In this document: positions 32,749 to 42,946 of the stretch, in pieces
Position numbering within the stretch: the first letter of the stretch is position 1
How the letters are laid out: the number at the start of each line of letters is the position of its first letter
NCBI GenBank assembly: GCA_943788675.1
Contig: CALSRE010000001.1
Coordinates: 113,400-177,399 of the forward strand
DNA from: an uncultured bacterium
Lineage (GTDB): Bacteria > Fidelibacterota > Marinisomatia > Marinisomatales > Marinisomataceae
Direction: 5' to 3'
DNA length: 64,000 nucleotides
Made by a program: the position numbers and the translations under genes
Notes under the pieces: model-generated
The model's input: only the letters and a program-made list of their open reading frames with translations
Databases searched by the model: none
Told to the model about the DNA's origin: nothing

Positions 32749-33314
32749 GTAGTTTCTACTATTTCACAAATAATATGACCGATTAAAATATGTAATTCTT
32801 GTATTCTTGCAGTATTATTAGAAAAAATATTAATATTAAAATCGGATAATTTAGAAACTTCTCCGCCGTCATTTCCTGTCAAAGAAATTGTAACTATTTT
32901 TTTTGATTTAGCAATTTTAATTGCATTAATAATATTATGAGAATTACCACTCGTAGTTAAAGCAACTAATACATCACCGCTAGTACCAATAGATTCAATT
33001 TGTCTAGAAAAAATATTATCATAACTATCATCATTTGACCAGGCAGTTATAAAGGCAGTATCAGTATTGAGACATAAGGATTTTAATGGAGATTTTTTTT
33101 TCTTAAACATACCACCAACAAGTTCTGCAGACAAATGACTTGCTTGTGCTGCACTTCCACCATTACCACACCAAAGAATTTGTTTTTTATTTATAAGTGC
33201 CTCAATTAAAATTGAAGTTGTTTCTTCAATTTTATTTTGAAAATAACTCTGATTATCATTTAATAAATTAACATGTTCGGAAATAGCTAAATCTATTTTT
33301 TCAGTTTTATTCAT
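32736..33314 (-). CDS. gmhA: SIS-domain phosphoheptose isomerase
   Basis: ILWCGNGGSAAQASHLSAELVGG, VLVALTTSGNSHNIINAIKIAKSKKIVTISLTG, QELHILIGHIICEIVE. Confidence 0.88.
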   Translation of the reverse strand: MNKTEKIDLAISEHVNLLNDNQSYFQNKIEETTSILIEALINKKQILWCGNGGSAAQASHLSAELVGGMFKKKKSPLKSLCLNTDTAFITAWSNDDSYDNIFSRQIESIGTSGDVLVALTTSGNSHNIINAIKIAKSKKIVTISLTGNDGGEVSKLSDFNINIFSNNTARIQELHILIGHIICEIVETTYNS

Positions 33315-33378
33315 TAAAGGTAAAATAAAGATTTATAATTTAGTAAATAAGTTTTTTTAATATTATTTAACTATATTA

Positions 33379-34242
33379 ATGATTATGAAAATAGGAATTA
33401 TTGGAAAAGGTTTTGTTGGTTCTGCAGTTGAATATGGCTTCACTTGTGATGAAAATTTAAAAGCACAAATTAAAATTTATGATATCAATCCTGATATCTC
33501 AACAAACTCTTTATCAGAAACTATAAACGATTCAGATTTTGTTTTTATTTCTGTTCCAACTCCTGCAAATAATGATGGATCTATAAACTTAGAATCTTTG
33601 GATATTGTTTTAAAAAAAATTAGTGAATGCATTGAGAATGATTGTATAATACTTATTAGATCTACTATTACACCAGGAACTTCATTAAAATTTTCAAAAA
33701 AATATCCCTCACTTAATATTGTTTTTAATCCAGAATTTTTAACTGAAAAAAATGCAAATAATGATTTTATAAACCAATCTCGAATAATTCTTGGAGGAGA
33801 GAAAAAAAATACCTCTAGAGTAGCAAAACTTTATAACTGGAGATTTGAAAATAAGATTCCAATAATTGAAACAAATTACCAAACTGCTGAATTAATTAAA
33901 TATATGAATAATACATTTCTTGCAACAAAAGTATCATTTATGAACGAAATGTTTTTAATTGCTAATAAAGTTGATGCTGATTGGAGCAAAGCTGTTGAAG
34001 GATTCATATTAGATGATAGGGTTGGCGCCTCTCATGTTAATGTTCCAGGACATGATGGGAAGTTTGGTTTTGGCGGAAGCTGTTTCCCAAAAGATATTCA
34101 GGCATTAATAAAATTTTCTCAAGATTTAAATATTGATTCAAAAGTTATTCAAGCAGCATGGAGTACCAACTTAGAAGTAAGACCAGAAAAGGATTGGGAA
34201 AAACTCAAAGGAAGGGCTGTTGTAGATAAAGATATTAATTAA
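33379..34242 (+). CDS. Short UDP-glucose/GDP-mannose dehydrogenase-family protein lacking the C-terminal domain
   Basis: MKIGIIGKGFVGSAVEYGF, IRSTITPGTSLKF, FNPEFLTEKNA, FGFGGSCFPKDIQALI; 287 aa. Confidence 0.85.
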   Translation: MIMKIGIIGKGFVGSAVEYGFTCDENLKAQIKIYDINPDISTNSLSETINDSDFVFISVPTPANNDGSINLESLDIVLKKISECIENDCIILIRSTITPGTSLKFSKKYPSLNIVFNPEFLTEKNANNDFINQSRIILGGEKKNTSRVAKLYNWRFENKIPIIETNYQTAELIKYMNNTFLATKVSFMNEMFLIANKVDADWSKAVEGFILDDRVGASHVNVPGHDGKFGFGGSCFPKDIQALIKFSQDLNIDSKVIQAAWSTNLEVRPEKDWEKLKGRAVVDKDIN

Positions 34243-35264
34243 ATCGATAGCCATCTATCGTTATCCAAAGTCCAATTAATAGTCGATTCAAGTCTATCAT
34301 ATGCTGATTGTGGCTCCCAACCCATCTTTTTCATTTTTGAACCATCGAGAGCATATCTTAAATCATGTCCTGGTCTTTGAGAGTGAAAATCAACCATTTC
34401 ATAATCAAGATTTTTATGTTGAACTTTTGCAATAAATTGTGCCAATGAAAGATTATCAATTTCATCTTTACCAACTATGTTAAACTTTTGACATTTCATT
34501 CCAGTCGCATCTGGAGTAAACAATGACATATCATAATTAAAAAGGAACATTAAAGCTTCGGCAACGTCTTCAGCATGAATGTAATGTCTTGAACCTGCTA
34601 TAGTTTTTTCAGGATTTGCGTGTACTGTTACAACTTCATCATCTCTTACTTTCTTGATTACCATTGGAATGAATTTTTCGGGATTTTGTCTTTCTCCAAA
34701 AACGTTCATTGTATGAGTAATTAATGAAGGTATTCCATAAGTATTTTCAAATGCCACTACCAACTCTTCTGCTCCCGCCTTTGAAGCGGAATAAGGGTTA
34801 GTGGAATTATATCTATCATTTTCTTTATAATTAATCCCTTTCGGAGCCGGGCCAAAAACTTCATCTGTACTAAAATAAGCAAATCTTTCTAAGTTATGTA
34901 GTTTTCGTGCATAATCTAAAATATGAGCAGTCCCCACAACATTATCCATTACAAATTCTAAAGGATAACTAATTGATCTATCAACATGTGACCCTGCCGC
35001 CAAATGGCTTATAAAATCAACTTCACCGATAGTTGAAATAATTTCAGGGTTTAATTCAGCTTTTAAATCGTGATGAACGACTTTAACTCTTTTTTGCTCT
35101 GATTCAGGATAAGAAGAAACAACCTCTTTAAGACGATTTAAATTACCGCTGAAGTCAAGCCTGTCTAAGGTAATAATTTCCCAATCTGTTGTAGATAAAA
35201 TTTTATCTATAACATGATGTGCAATAAAACCAGCTCCACCAGTTATTAAAATTTTCTTACTCAT
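34239..35264 (-). CDS. NAD-dependent epimerase/dehydratase (dTDP-glucose 4,6-dehydratase-like)
   Basis: ILITGGAGFIAHHVIDKIL, AYFSTDEVFGPAPKGINYKENDRYNSTNPYSASKAGAEELV. Confidence 0.88.
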   Translation of the reverse strand: MSKKILITGGAGFIAHHVIDKILSTTDWEIITLDRLDFSGNLNRLKEVVSSYPESEQKRVKVVHHDLKAELNPEIISTIGEVDFISHLAAGSHVDRSISYPLEFVMDNVVGTAHILDYARKLHNLERFAYFSTDEVFGPAPKGINYKENDRYNSTNPYSASKAGAEELVVAFENTYGIPSLITHTMNVFGERQNPEKFIPMVIKKVRDDEVVTVHANPEKTIAGSRHYIHAEDVAEALMFLFNYDMSLFTPDATGMKCQKFNIVGKDEIDNLSLAQFIAKVQHKNLDYEMVDFHSQRPGHDLRYALDGSKMKKMGWEPQSAYDRLESTINWTLDNDRWLSI

Positions 35265-35265
35265 G

Positions 35266-36177
35266 CTATTTTAACCCTTTATTCTTTTTATAGTTTTTTA
35301 TCCAACTAATCAAATCAGTTGTAGGTGCCCAACCTAATAATTTTTTTGCTTTTTTAATATCTGATAAATTTGCAAAAGGTTCATTCAGTGGTTCGTTGAA
35401 AACAACCTCTCCTCCAATATTTTCAGCTAGTTCATTGATTGATATATTTTCTCCATTACCTATATTTATTACTTCACCTTTTCCAACATTTTTGGATTTT
35501 GCAGCACGGATATTTGCCCTAACTACATCACCAACATATGTAAAATCCCTTCTTTGATTACCATCGCCATTTACTGTTAACGGATTTTTATTTATCAATT
35601 GATTTAGGAATATTCCTACAACTGTTGCGTATGCGCCTCCTAAATTTTGTCTTTCTCCAAAAACATTAAAATATCTCAAAGATACTGTTTCAATATTATA
35701 AACCTTCGAAAACATTCTACAGCAAAGTTCTCCATAATATTTTTGATTTGCATATGGAGATATTGGATTTGGCTTATCTGACTCTTTGGATGGAAGTTTT
35801 TTAGTAGATCCATACGCGGATGAGGAAGCACTATATACAAGCCTTCGAACACCCATATCAACTGAGCATTTAAGCATATTCATAATTCCAATAGTATTGT
35901 TTAATTCATATTTAATTGGGTTAAGAATTGATGGTTGAACTCTCGCTAAAGCAGCACAATGAAAAACTGTATCACATTTATCAAGGACATTTTCTATTAT
36001 ACCTATATTTGCTTCATCAGCAATATCTATCTCATGATATTTAGCATCTTTATTACAATTTTCTTTTTTACCAGAAATGAAATTATCAATAACATGCACT
36101 TCATGACTTTGACTTACTAGTTTATCCACTAGATTAGATCCAATAAATCCTGCACCTCCAGTAACTACGTATTTCAT
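35266..36177 (-). CDS. NAD-dependent epimerase (UDP-glucose 4-epimerase-like)
   Basis: YVVTGGAGFIGSNLVDKL, VYSASSSAYGSTKKLPSKESDKPNPISPYANQKYYGE, VSLRYFNVFGERQ. Confidence 0.9.
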   Translation of the reverse strand: MKYVVTGGAGFIGSNLVDKLVSQSHEVHVIDNFISGKKENCNKDAKYHEIDIADEANIGIIENVLDKCDTVFHCAALARVQPSILNPIKYELNNTIGIMNMLKCSVDMGVRRLVYSASSSAYGSTKKLPSKESDKPNPISPYANQKYYGELCCRMFSKVYNIETVSLRYFNVFGERQNLGGAYATVVGIFLNQLINKNPLTVNGDGNQRRDFTYVGDVVRANIRAAKSKNVGKGEVINIGNGENISINELAENIGGEVVFNEPLNEPFANLSDIKKAKKLLGWAPTTDLISWIKNYKKNKGLK

Positions 36178-37286
36178 TATTTTGATTTAATTATATTAAC
36201 AATGAAATCTATATCAGCTTCGGATAAATAAGGATGCATAGGCAAACTGATAATTGAGTGTGATAAATTTTCTGAAATAGGCAGAGACCCTTTTTGGTAA
36301 CCTAAGTATTGAAAAGCTTTCATTAAATGAATTGGAAACTTATAATATATAACAGAAGAAATTTTCTTTTGTGATAATCTATCAATTAAATTGTGTCTTT
36401 TATTGTTTGATCCTAGCACAATAGAAAATAAAGCGTGTGCAGATTGATACCCTTTAGGATGATGCTGTGCATTATTAAGATATTTCCGATAATAAGAATT
36501 AACTTCATTTCTCATTTCCAGTTCTTCATCAAAAATAGATAATTTTTCTAATAAAACAGCTGCCTGAATACTATCTAACCTACCATTCAATCCAATCATT
36601 TCGCTATTGTATTTATCTTTTTTAGTTCCATGAATACGAATCGCTTTACATTCTTCTGCTAAATTATCATCATTTGTAAAGATTGCACCGCCATCTCCAT
36701 AGCACCCCAAAGGCTTAGCAGGGTAAAAAGAAGTAGCAGCAACATCACCAAAATTACCAACCTTATTATCTTTGATAGATCCACCAAAACTTTGAGCTGC
36801 ATCTTCAATAACTTTTAAGCTATATTTTTTAGCAATTTTATCTATTAGTCTATATCTTGCAGGTAGCCCAAACAAATCCACAGGAATGATTGCTTTAGGC
36901 TTAAGCTTTCCATCATTAATAACTTTATTAATTGCAATTTCTAATTTTTCACAATCGATATTAAAAGTTGATTCATACACATCTACAAAAACAGGAGTTG
37001 CGCCTAATAAAGCAATCACTTCTGCTGTTGCAACATAGGTAAATGGTGTGGTAAATACAGCATCACCAGGGCCTATACCCCATGCCATAAGTGGAATTAA
37101 TAATGCATCGGTTCCAGATGAGCAAGAAATTGCATGTTTAACTCCGCAATAATCTGCTAGTTTTTCTTCAAGTTCATGTACCTCTGGACCCATAATGTAA
37201 GCACCATGATCAAGAATCTTATTAATTCTTTTTTCTAAAGGCTTTCTGATACGTTTTTGTTGTTTTTTAAGATCTAGAAATTCCAT
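36177..37286 (-). CDS. DegT/DnrJ/EryC1/StrS aminotransferase
   Basis: AISCSSGTDALLIPLMAWGIGPGDAVFTTPFTYVATAEVIALLGATPVFVDV, VIEDAAQSFGG, ATSFYPAKPLGCYGDGGAIFT. Confidence 0.93.
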   Translation of the reverse strand: MEFLDLKKQQKRIRKPLEKRINKILDHGAYIMGPEVHELEEKLADYCGVKHAISCSSGTDALLIPLMAWGIGPGDAVFTTPFTYVATAEVIALLGATPVFVDVYESTFNIDCEKLEIAINKVINDGKLKPKAIIPVDLFGLPARYRLIDKIAKKYSLKVIEDAAQSFGGSIKDNKVGNFGDVAATSFYPAKPLGCYGDGGAIFTNDDNLAEECKAIRIHGTKKDKYNSEMIGLNGRLDSIQAAVLLEKLSIFDEELEMRNEVNSYYRKYLNNAQHHPKGYQSAHALFSIVLGSNNKRHNLIDRLSQKKISSVIYYKFPIHLMKAFQYLGYQKGSLPISENLSHSIISLPMHPYLSEADIDFIVNIIKSK

Positions 37287-37499
37287 AGTTAGATATCAAT
37301 ATTAGTGAAAAATTAAAAATAAAAACAAAGCTTTAAAAAAATAATTAATGAAACAATAATAACAATAGAGATAGATTTGATTTTTTTTTATATGAATAAA
37401 AGTTTGGATTTTTGATATAAAACTCACAAATTCCCAATGTAACTAGATTGTTATGACAATGATGTCAATACTAAATAACTAATAATGAGGATAAAAACT

Positions 37500-40241
37500 A
37501 TGAAACGTACAATTTTTAGTGCTCTTCTAATGTTTTCTATTTCAATGACTGCTTTGTTTGCCCAAGGAACTATTTCTGGTAGCGTAACAGATGCAGATGG
37601 AAAACCATTACCGGGAGCAAATGTAATTGTTGAAGGAACAAATTTAGGTGCTGCTGCTACGTTAAGCGGTGGTTACTCAGTAGATGTTCCATCTGGTTCC
37701 TACACTTTAACTGCTTCTGTAGTTGGTTTTTCGAAAGAAACAGTGACAGTAAGTGTTGGTAATTCAGGAAAAACAGTAAATTTTACTTTAAATCCCTCTG
37801 CTGTCGCGCTTGGAGGTGTTGAGGTATTAGCAAACAGAGTTAACGAAAACTCTGCTGTACCTTATACAGATTTCTTAAAAAGTGAAATTGACTTTAGGCT
37901 TGGTGGTAGAGGTCTTCCACAAGCACTTTCAACTCAACCAAACGTTCACGTTAACCAAGGTGGTGGTTGGGACGACGAAAATGTATTTGTTAGAGGTTTT
38001 GACGACAGATATACTTCATATGCAATTAATGGTGTACCAATGAATGATATGGAAAATGGAAATCTATATTTTTCAAACTGGAGCGTATTAGCAGATGTTG
38101 CTAGTGTAGTTCAAATTCAAAAAGGTGCCTCAGCAATTAACTTAGCTGTTCCAAATTTGGGTGGTGTAGTTAATTTTATGTCATTTAATCCAAACCAAGA
38201 AAAATCTGTAAGCGTAAAGCAAGAAGCAGGTTCCAATGGATTAAATAGAACTGCTCTCGTATATAATAGTGGATTTTTGATGGATGGTAAGCTTGCGTTA
38301 GTAGCAGCGGCTTCTAGAAGAACTGCTCACCAAAGAGTAGCCAAAGGAACGTTCTCAGAAGCGTGGGGATATTACTTTATGGGATCATACCAATTTGACA
38401 AAAATAACAGAGTTGAAATGGTAGCCCTTGGAGCTCCTCAAAAACACGGTCAGGCGTATTACACTGACTATATCTCATACTATAGTAATGATTTAGCATC
38501 AGAATACGGTGTTGCTGATAGCGATTTAAGAGATGAAAGAGGTTGGGATTATAATGCAAATGGTTATGGTGTATTTACTGACGGCTTTAAAGATAAAAGA
38601 GCCTGGGCTAGTTGGGTACCATTCGATGGAAACATCAACCAAACTATGAGAATAGATAATGAAAATTGGTCAAGTGACGAGTGGACTACAAGAGTAAACT
38701 ACTTCCATAAACCAATTATTCAGTTTAATTCATACAACACGTTTGCAAATGGAATGACATTAACTTCATCATTATACAATTCTGGTGGAGAAGGTGGCGG
38801 GGGTGGATTCACTTCTGATCGATACACACTTGTTGGTGATGTTGGTGACGATTTGTCAAATTCTGATGGAACAGTTAATGTTGACTGGTTAGTAGAATAT
38901 AATTCAAATCCAGCAACAAGAATTGAGACTGACTATGGTATCGCAACGCCAGTAGCAGGTAGATCTTCAAGAAACAACCAAAATACTACTGGATTAATGT
39001 CTAAACTTTCTATGGATTTAAATTCTGAAAGTAAATTAACAATTGGCCTTGATGTAAGGACTGCTGAAATTGAACATACTAGCAGAATTGTTAGTCTTTT
39101 CGGTGCAGATGTTTACAAAAATACTTATCGCGGAGATGCATCTTGGACAGACGCACAAAAATACAGAGGCTTAGGTGATAGACAAGAATATTGGACTGTT
39201 ACTACTGTAGACTGGCAAGGAATGTATGCTCAATATGATTATAGCTCTGGACCAACTACAGCTTTTGCTGTAGCAGGTTTAACTACAGCTGAATATACCG
39301 CTACTGATAAATTTGGTGGTGGTGTTGGAGAAGAAGACCCAATGCTAAAAGCTGATGCTGCCACTGGTTGGCAAGTAAAAGCTGGTGCAAGCCATAATCT
39401 AAATGACACTTATCAGCTATTTGGTACTGTTGGTTATACTCAACTTACACCATCGCTTGATAAGTTAATTAACGATGAAGCTTTCATCATGAATACTGAT
39501 TTTGAAAATGAATTTGCAACTTTCGTAGACTTTGGAACACGTTTCAAATCTGCAAATGGTCAAGTTGTTGGTTCTGTTGGTATGTACTATACTCTATGGG
39601 AAAATAGAGATCTTAGAGTACAGCAAACTGATGCTTCTGGAGACAGATCATATTTAAGTATTCAAGGTCAAGATCAGGCTCACTCAGGAATTGAATATGC
39701 AATATCATATCAACCAATTCCTGTTTTAAGATTTGATCTTAGAGGTTCAGAAAATGTTTGGGAAAACACAAGTGATTTAACTTTCAATTACATTGATGAT
39801 CTAACCGATCCAACAGATGTGACCACAGTTGATGCTTACATGAAAGGTACAAGAATCGGTGGAGCTCCACAGAGTCAACAATCGTTTATTGTAACTACTT
39901 TTATGAACAGATTAAAAGCATCAATAGAACTTGAAAGATTTGGTAATATGTATGCACAATTTAAATACGGTGATGATGCAGCAGACAGACTATATGTTTT
40001 CAATGACCCAGACAATCTATATAAAGACATTCAACAAAAATCACTTGATCATCAAGTAGTTAATTTTATGTTTGAATATCAGTTAGATAAAGTAAAACTA
40101 AATCTAGGTGTATTTAACGCACTCGACGAAGAGTACGTTCTTGACCTAGAAGACAATGGAATGGATGGAGAAGTAAAAGACCTAAAAGGTCAACCACAAA
40201 TGAAACGTAATTATACATTAGGGGTTTCTTACTCATTCTAA
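37500..40241 (+). CDS. TonB-dependent receptor with N-terminal carboxypeptidase-regulatory-like domain
   Basis: Signal peptide; GTISGSVTDADGKPLPGANVIVEGTNLGAAA; plug domain VFVRGFDDRYTSYAINGVPMND; terminal aromatic NYTLGVSYSF. Confidence 0.92.
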   Translation: MKRTIFSALLMFSISMTALFAQGTISGSVTDADGKPLPGANVIVEGTNLGAAATLSGGYSVDVPSGSYTLTASVVGFSKETVTVSVGNSGKTVNFTLNPSAVALGGVEVLANRVNENSAVPYTDFLKSEIDFRLGGRGLPQALSTQPNVHVNQGGGWDDENVFVRGFDDRYTSYAINGVPMNDMENGNLYFSNWSVLADVASVVQIQKGASAINLAVPNLGGVVNFMSFNPNQEKSVSVKQEAGSNGLNRTALVYNSGFLMDGKLALVAAASRRTAHQRVAKGTFSEAWGYYFMGSYQFDKNNRVEMVALGAPQKHGQAYYTDYISYYSNDLASEYGVADSDLRDERGWDYNANGYGVFTDGFKDKRAWASWVPFDGNINQTMRIDNENWSSDEWTTRVNYFHKPIIQFNSYNTFANGMTLTSSLYNSGGEGGGGGFTSDRYTLVGDVGDDLSNSDGTVNVDWLVEYNSNPATRIETDYGIATPVAGRSSRNNQNTTGLMSKLSMDLNSESKLTIGLDVRTAEIEHTSRIVSLFGADVYKNTYRGDASWTDAQKYRGLGDRQEYWTVTTVDWQGMYAQYDYSSGPTTAFAVAGLTTAEYTATDKFGGGVGEEDPMLKADAATGWQVKAGASHNLNDTYQLFGTVGYTQLTPSLDKLINDEAFIMNTDFENEFATFVDFGTRFKSANGQVVGSVGMYYTLWENRDLRVQQTDASGDRSYLSIQGQDQAHSGIEYAISYQPIPVLRFDLRGSENVWENTSDLTFNYIDDLTDPTDVTTVDAYMKGTRIGGAPQSQQSFIVTTFMNRLKASIELERFGNMYAQFKYGDDAADRLYVFNDPDNLYKDIQQKSLDHQVVNFMFEYQLDKVKLNLGVFNALDEEYVLDLEDNGMDGEVKDLKGQPQMKRNYTLGVSYSF

Positions 40242-40270
40242 TTTAATTAATTATTAGTTATTGAGTAAAA

Positions 40271-40300
40271 GGGCTCTCAAACATGAGAGCCCTTTTCTTA
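40271..40300. terminator. Bidirectional rho-independent terminator between convergent genes
   Basis: GGGCTCTCA-AACA-TGAGAGCCC followed by TTTTCTTATTTT; preceded by AAAA for the opposite strand. Confidence 0.9.
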
Positions 40301-42043
40301 TTTTGATGTTTTCTTTTGAAGAGCAATTAAGTCTAGGACCATTTCTTCACTAGCAATTTCTCCTGACTCTTCAATAATACGAATTTGATTTCTAAGTTTT
40401 GAAATTTTATTCTTTATTTTTTGGTTTTCTAGCGTTTCAATACAGTCCGATAATATATTTAATTCGTTTTCCTTATCAGGAACATCAACAGCTAATAATG
40501 CGACTAGGTTTCTTTCTTCAGGGGCATTTCCAAGATATTCTAGTAACTGCGCAACATTTTTATATCTATTTGAATTATCAATTATAGTTTTAACAATATT
40601 ATAACATAGCTTATTATCAAACAAAGATAGTGATATATCTTTTGATAGCTTTTGGTTATGAATGAAAAGTTTCAGAATTTCAAATTGTGCCTTGTCAGAT
40701 TTTGAATCATAGTGTTTGATTTGATTTTTTTTATCTTTTTCATTTTTTTTATTATATCTTCTGTTTGACTTTAACTCTGCAAATCTTCCAATAACTTCAT
40801 TTTCAATAACACCAAGCTCATCTGATAGTCGTTTAATTAAATCATTCCTGATAATAACATCATCAACCAACTTGATTTCTTCAATACATTCATTTAAGAA
40901 TTTTGATTTATCCGAAGCACCTAATGAGTGTATATTTTTTTTATTGATAATATAGTTAATTGGGTGAAAAGCAGTTTTTATCAGCTCTTGAAAAGTTAGT
41001 ATACTATTTTCTTTCAACTTGAAATAATCATCAGGGTCAAGCCCGTCGCCTAAATCTATCACTCGTACTTCAAAACCATTTTGTAGTAAAATATATCCAG
41101 TTCTGATTGCGGCATTAACTCCAGCATTATCTGAATCGTATGTAAGGATAACTCTATTAGTATACTTAGCAAGTGCATTAGCATGCTTTGTAGAGAAAGC
41201 CGTACCTGAAGTAGCTAAAACGTTTTTAAAACCTTTCTCATAGAGTCTAAGGAAATCAGTTTGTCCCTCAACTAATAGCACATAATTTTTTTTTCTGATT
41301 TCTGGCATTGTTTGATAAGAGCCATAAAAAACTTTACTTTTTTGGAATAGTAATGTTTCAGGTGAATTTAAATATTTAACATCTTCTTTATCTGACAAGC
41401 TTCTTCCGCTAAAACCAATAACCTTTCCTGAAGGGCTGTAAAAAGGAAACATGATTCTATTTCTAAATCTATCTAAAAAACCCTTTTTACCACTGGAAAA
41501 TAGACCTGACTTTTCAATAACCTCTTCATCAAATTTTTGATTCAGTTCTTTATAAAGCAAATCCCATGAATCAGATGCAAATCCGATATTAAACTTTTCT
41601 ATAATTGCTTTATCAAAAAAACGATCATTTAAATACTTGCTAGCTTTTTTCCCAGCTGATGATTTAAGATTATTTGAAAAGAATAAGTATGCTAAGTTGT
41701 GTATCTCATATAGCTGATCATAAAGATTGCTCTGCTGTTCATTCCCTACTTCAATTATTTCAATACTATGCTTTTCAGCCAATGAACGGATTGCTTCTGA
41801 AAAACTTATTTTCTCATACTCAATTAAAAATTGAATGGCATTACCTCCTTGGCCTGAACCAAAGTCATACCACATATTTTTTTCAGGAGCAACGCTAAAT
41901 GATGGTTTAGTTTCTGAACGAAAGGGACTTAAACCAAAATAATTTCTACCTCTTTTTTTTAAATCTACGTATTGAGAAATAACATCAAAGATGTCTACTT
42001 CTTCTAAAACTCTATTAATTGTTTCTTGTGCTATTCTTCTCAT
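40298..42043 (-). CDS. dnaG: DNA primase with zinc-ligand-less N-terminal domain
   Basis: RIAQETINRVLEEVDIFDVISQYVDLKKRGRNYFGLSPFRSETKPSFSVAPEKNMWYDFGSGQGGNAIQFLIEYEKISF; Toprim LLVEGQTDFLRLYEKGFKNVLATSGTAFS, VILTYDSDNAG. Confidence 0.95.
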   Translation of the reverse strand: MRRIAQETINRVLEEVDIFDVISQYVDLKKRGRNYFGLSPFRSETKPSFSVAPEKNMWYDFGSGQGGNAIQFLIEYEKISFSEAIRSLAEKHSIEIIEVGNEQQSNLYDQLYEIHNLAYLFFSNNLKSSAGKKASKYLNDRFFDKAIIEKFNIGFASDSWDLLYKELNQKFDEEVIEKSGLFSSGKKGFLDRFRNRIMFPFYSPSGKVIGFSGRSLSDKEDVKYLNSPETLLFQKSKVFYGSYQTMPEIRKKNYVLLVEGQTDFLRLYEKGFKNVLATSGTAFSTKHANALAKYTNRVILTYDSDNAGVNAAIRTGYILLQNGFEVRVIDLGDGLDPDDYFKLKENSILTFQELIKTAFHPINYIINKKNIHSLGASDKSKFLNECIEEIKLVDDVIIRNDLIKRLSDELGVIENEVIGRFAELKSNRRYNKKNEKDKKNQIKHYDSKSDKAQFEILKLFIHNQKLSKDISLSLFDNKLCYNIVKTIIDNSNRYKNVAQLLEYLGNAPEERNLVALLAVDVPDKENELNILSDCIETLENQKIKNKISKLRNQIRIIEESGEIASEEMVLDLIALQKKTSK

Positions 42044-42555
42044 TATTTAAAAATATAGTCTTTGAAAGGTTCGAGTAAAACAAGAATCTTTGACTGATTA
42101 TATAAAATTTGGTACACATTATCAGAAATATATTTTTCAAAAATACCAGCAAATAATATGAGGGCAATAATGCCTTTTATGCCTCCAAGTATAAAGCCTA
42201 ACACCATATTCAAATTCTTATATGCATAAATACCACCATCAAGCAGAAACAGTAATAAGCTCGTTAGCAATCTTAATGCTATAATAGACATTAAAAATAT
42301 TATTGTAAGTGAAAAAATTATTATAATGGTCGCATTTATTGATATGTACTGTGATATCAAAAAAGATAGGTCAACATAAAAAAGAAGGGCCAATGCAATG
42401 CCAACAACTAGGTTCAAAAAATCTGTAAATGATTCTACAAATCCTTTTTGCATACCAAACACACTCATGATTAGAATAATCATTGAAAAAAGTAAATCTA
42501 AAATCATATTATGATAATAGTTCTTTAACAATAGATTGAGCGGTATTACCATCAA
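42043..42555 (-). CDS. CvpA-family membrane protein
   Basis: Polytopic; ILIMSVFGMQKGFVESFTDFLNLVVGIALALLFY. Confidence 0.75.
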   Translation of the reverse strand: MMVIPLNLLLKNYYHNMILDLLFSMIILIMSVFGMQKGFVESFTDFLNLVVGIALALLFYVDLSFLISQYISINATIIIIFSLTIIFLMSIIALRLLTSLLLFLLDGGIYAYKNLNMVLGFILGGIKGIIALILFAGIFEKYISDNVYQILYNQSKILVLLEPFKDYIFK

Positions 42556-42946
42556 TCTTACCAGCTCCCTGCTTCATCACATTGGGCATTACTTTACCAA
42601 AATCTTCCATACTAGTCGCACCAACTTCAGCTACAACAGAAGATACCAAGCTTCTTAAATCTTCCTCACTCATCATAGACGGAAGATAAACTTCCACAAA
42701 TCCTAATTCTCGTACTTCTTCCTCCACTAAATCATTACGGTTTCCCTTTTTATAAAGCTTAATAGATTCCTTGTGCTGTTTTGCTACCGTTTGGAGCACT
42801 TTAATTATTTCTTGATCAGATAATTCTTTTCTTAATTCAATCGCCTTATTTTTGCATTTTGATATAATAAGTCTTAATGCACCTGCTTTTTCTTTCTCTT
42901 TACTTTTTAAGGCCTGCATCATGTCTTGTTCTAATTTTTTAAGCAT
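42509..42946 (-). CDS. GatB/YqeY-domain protein
   Basis: MMQALKSKEKEKAGALRLIISKCKNKAIE, DFGKVMPNVMKQGAGKIDGNTAQSIVKELL. Confidence 0.92.
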   Translation of the reverse strand: MLKKLEQDMMQALKSKEKEKAGALRLIISKCKNKAIELRKELSDQEIIKVLQTVAKQHKESIKLYKKGNRNDLVEEEVRELGFVEVYLPSMMSEEDLRSLVSSVVAEVGATSMEDFGKVMPNVMKQGAGKIDGNTAQSIVKELLS

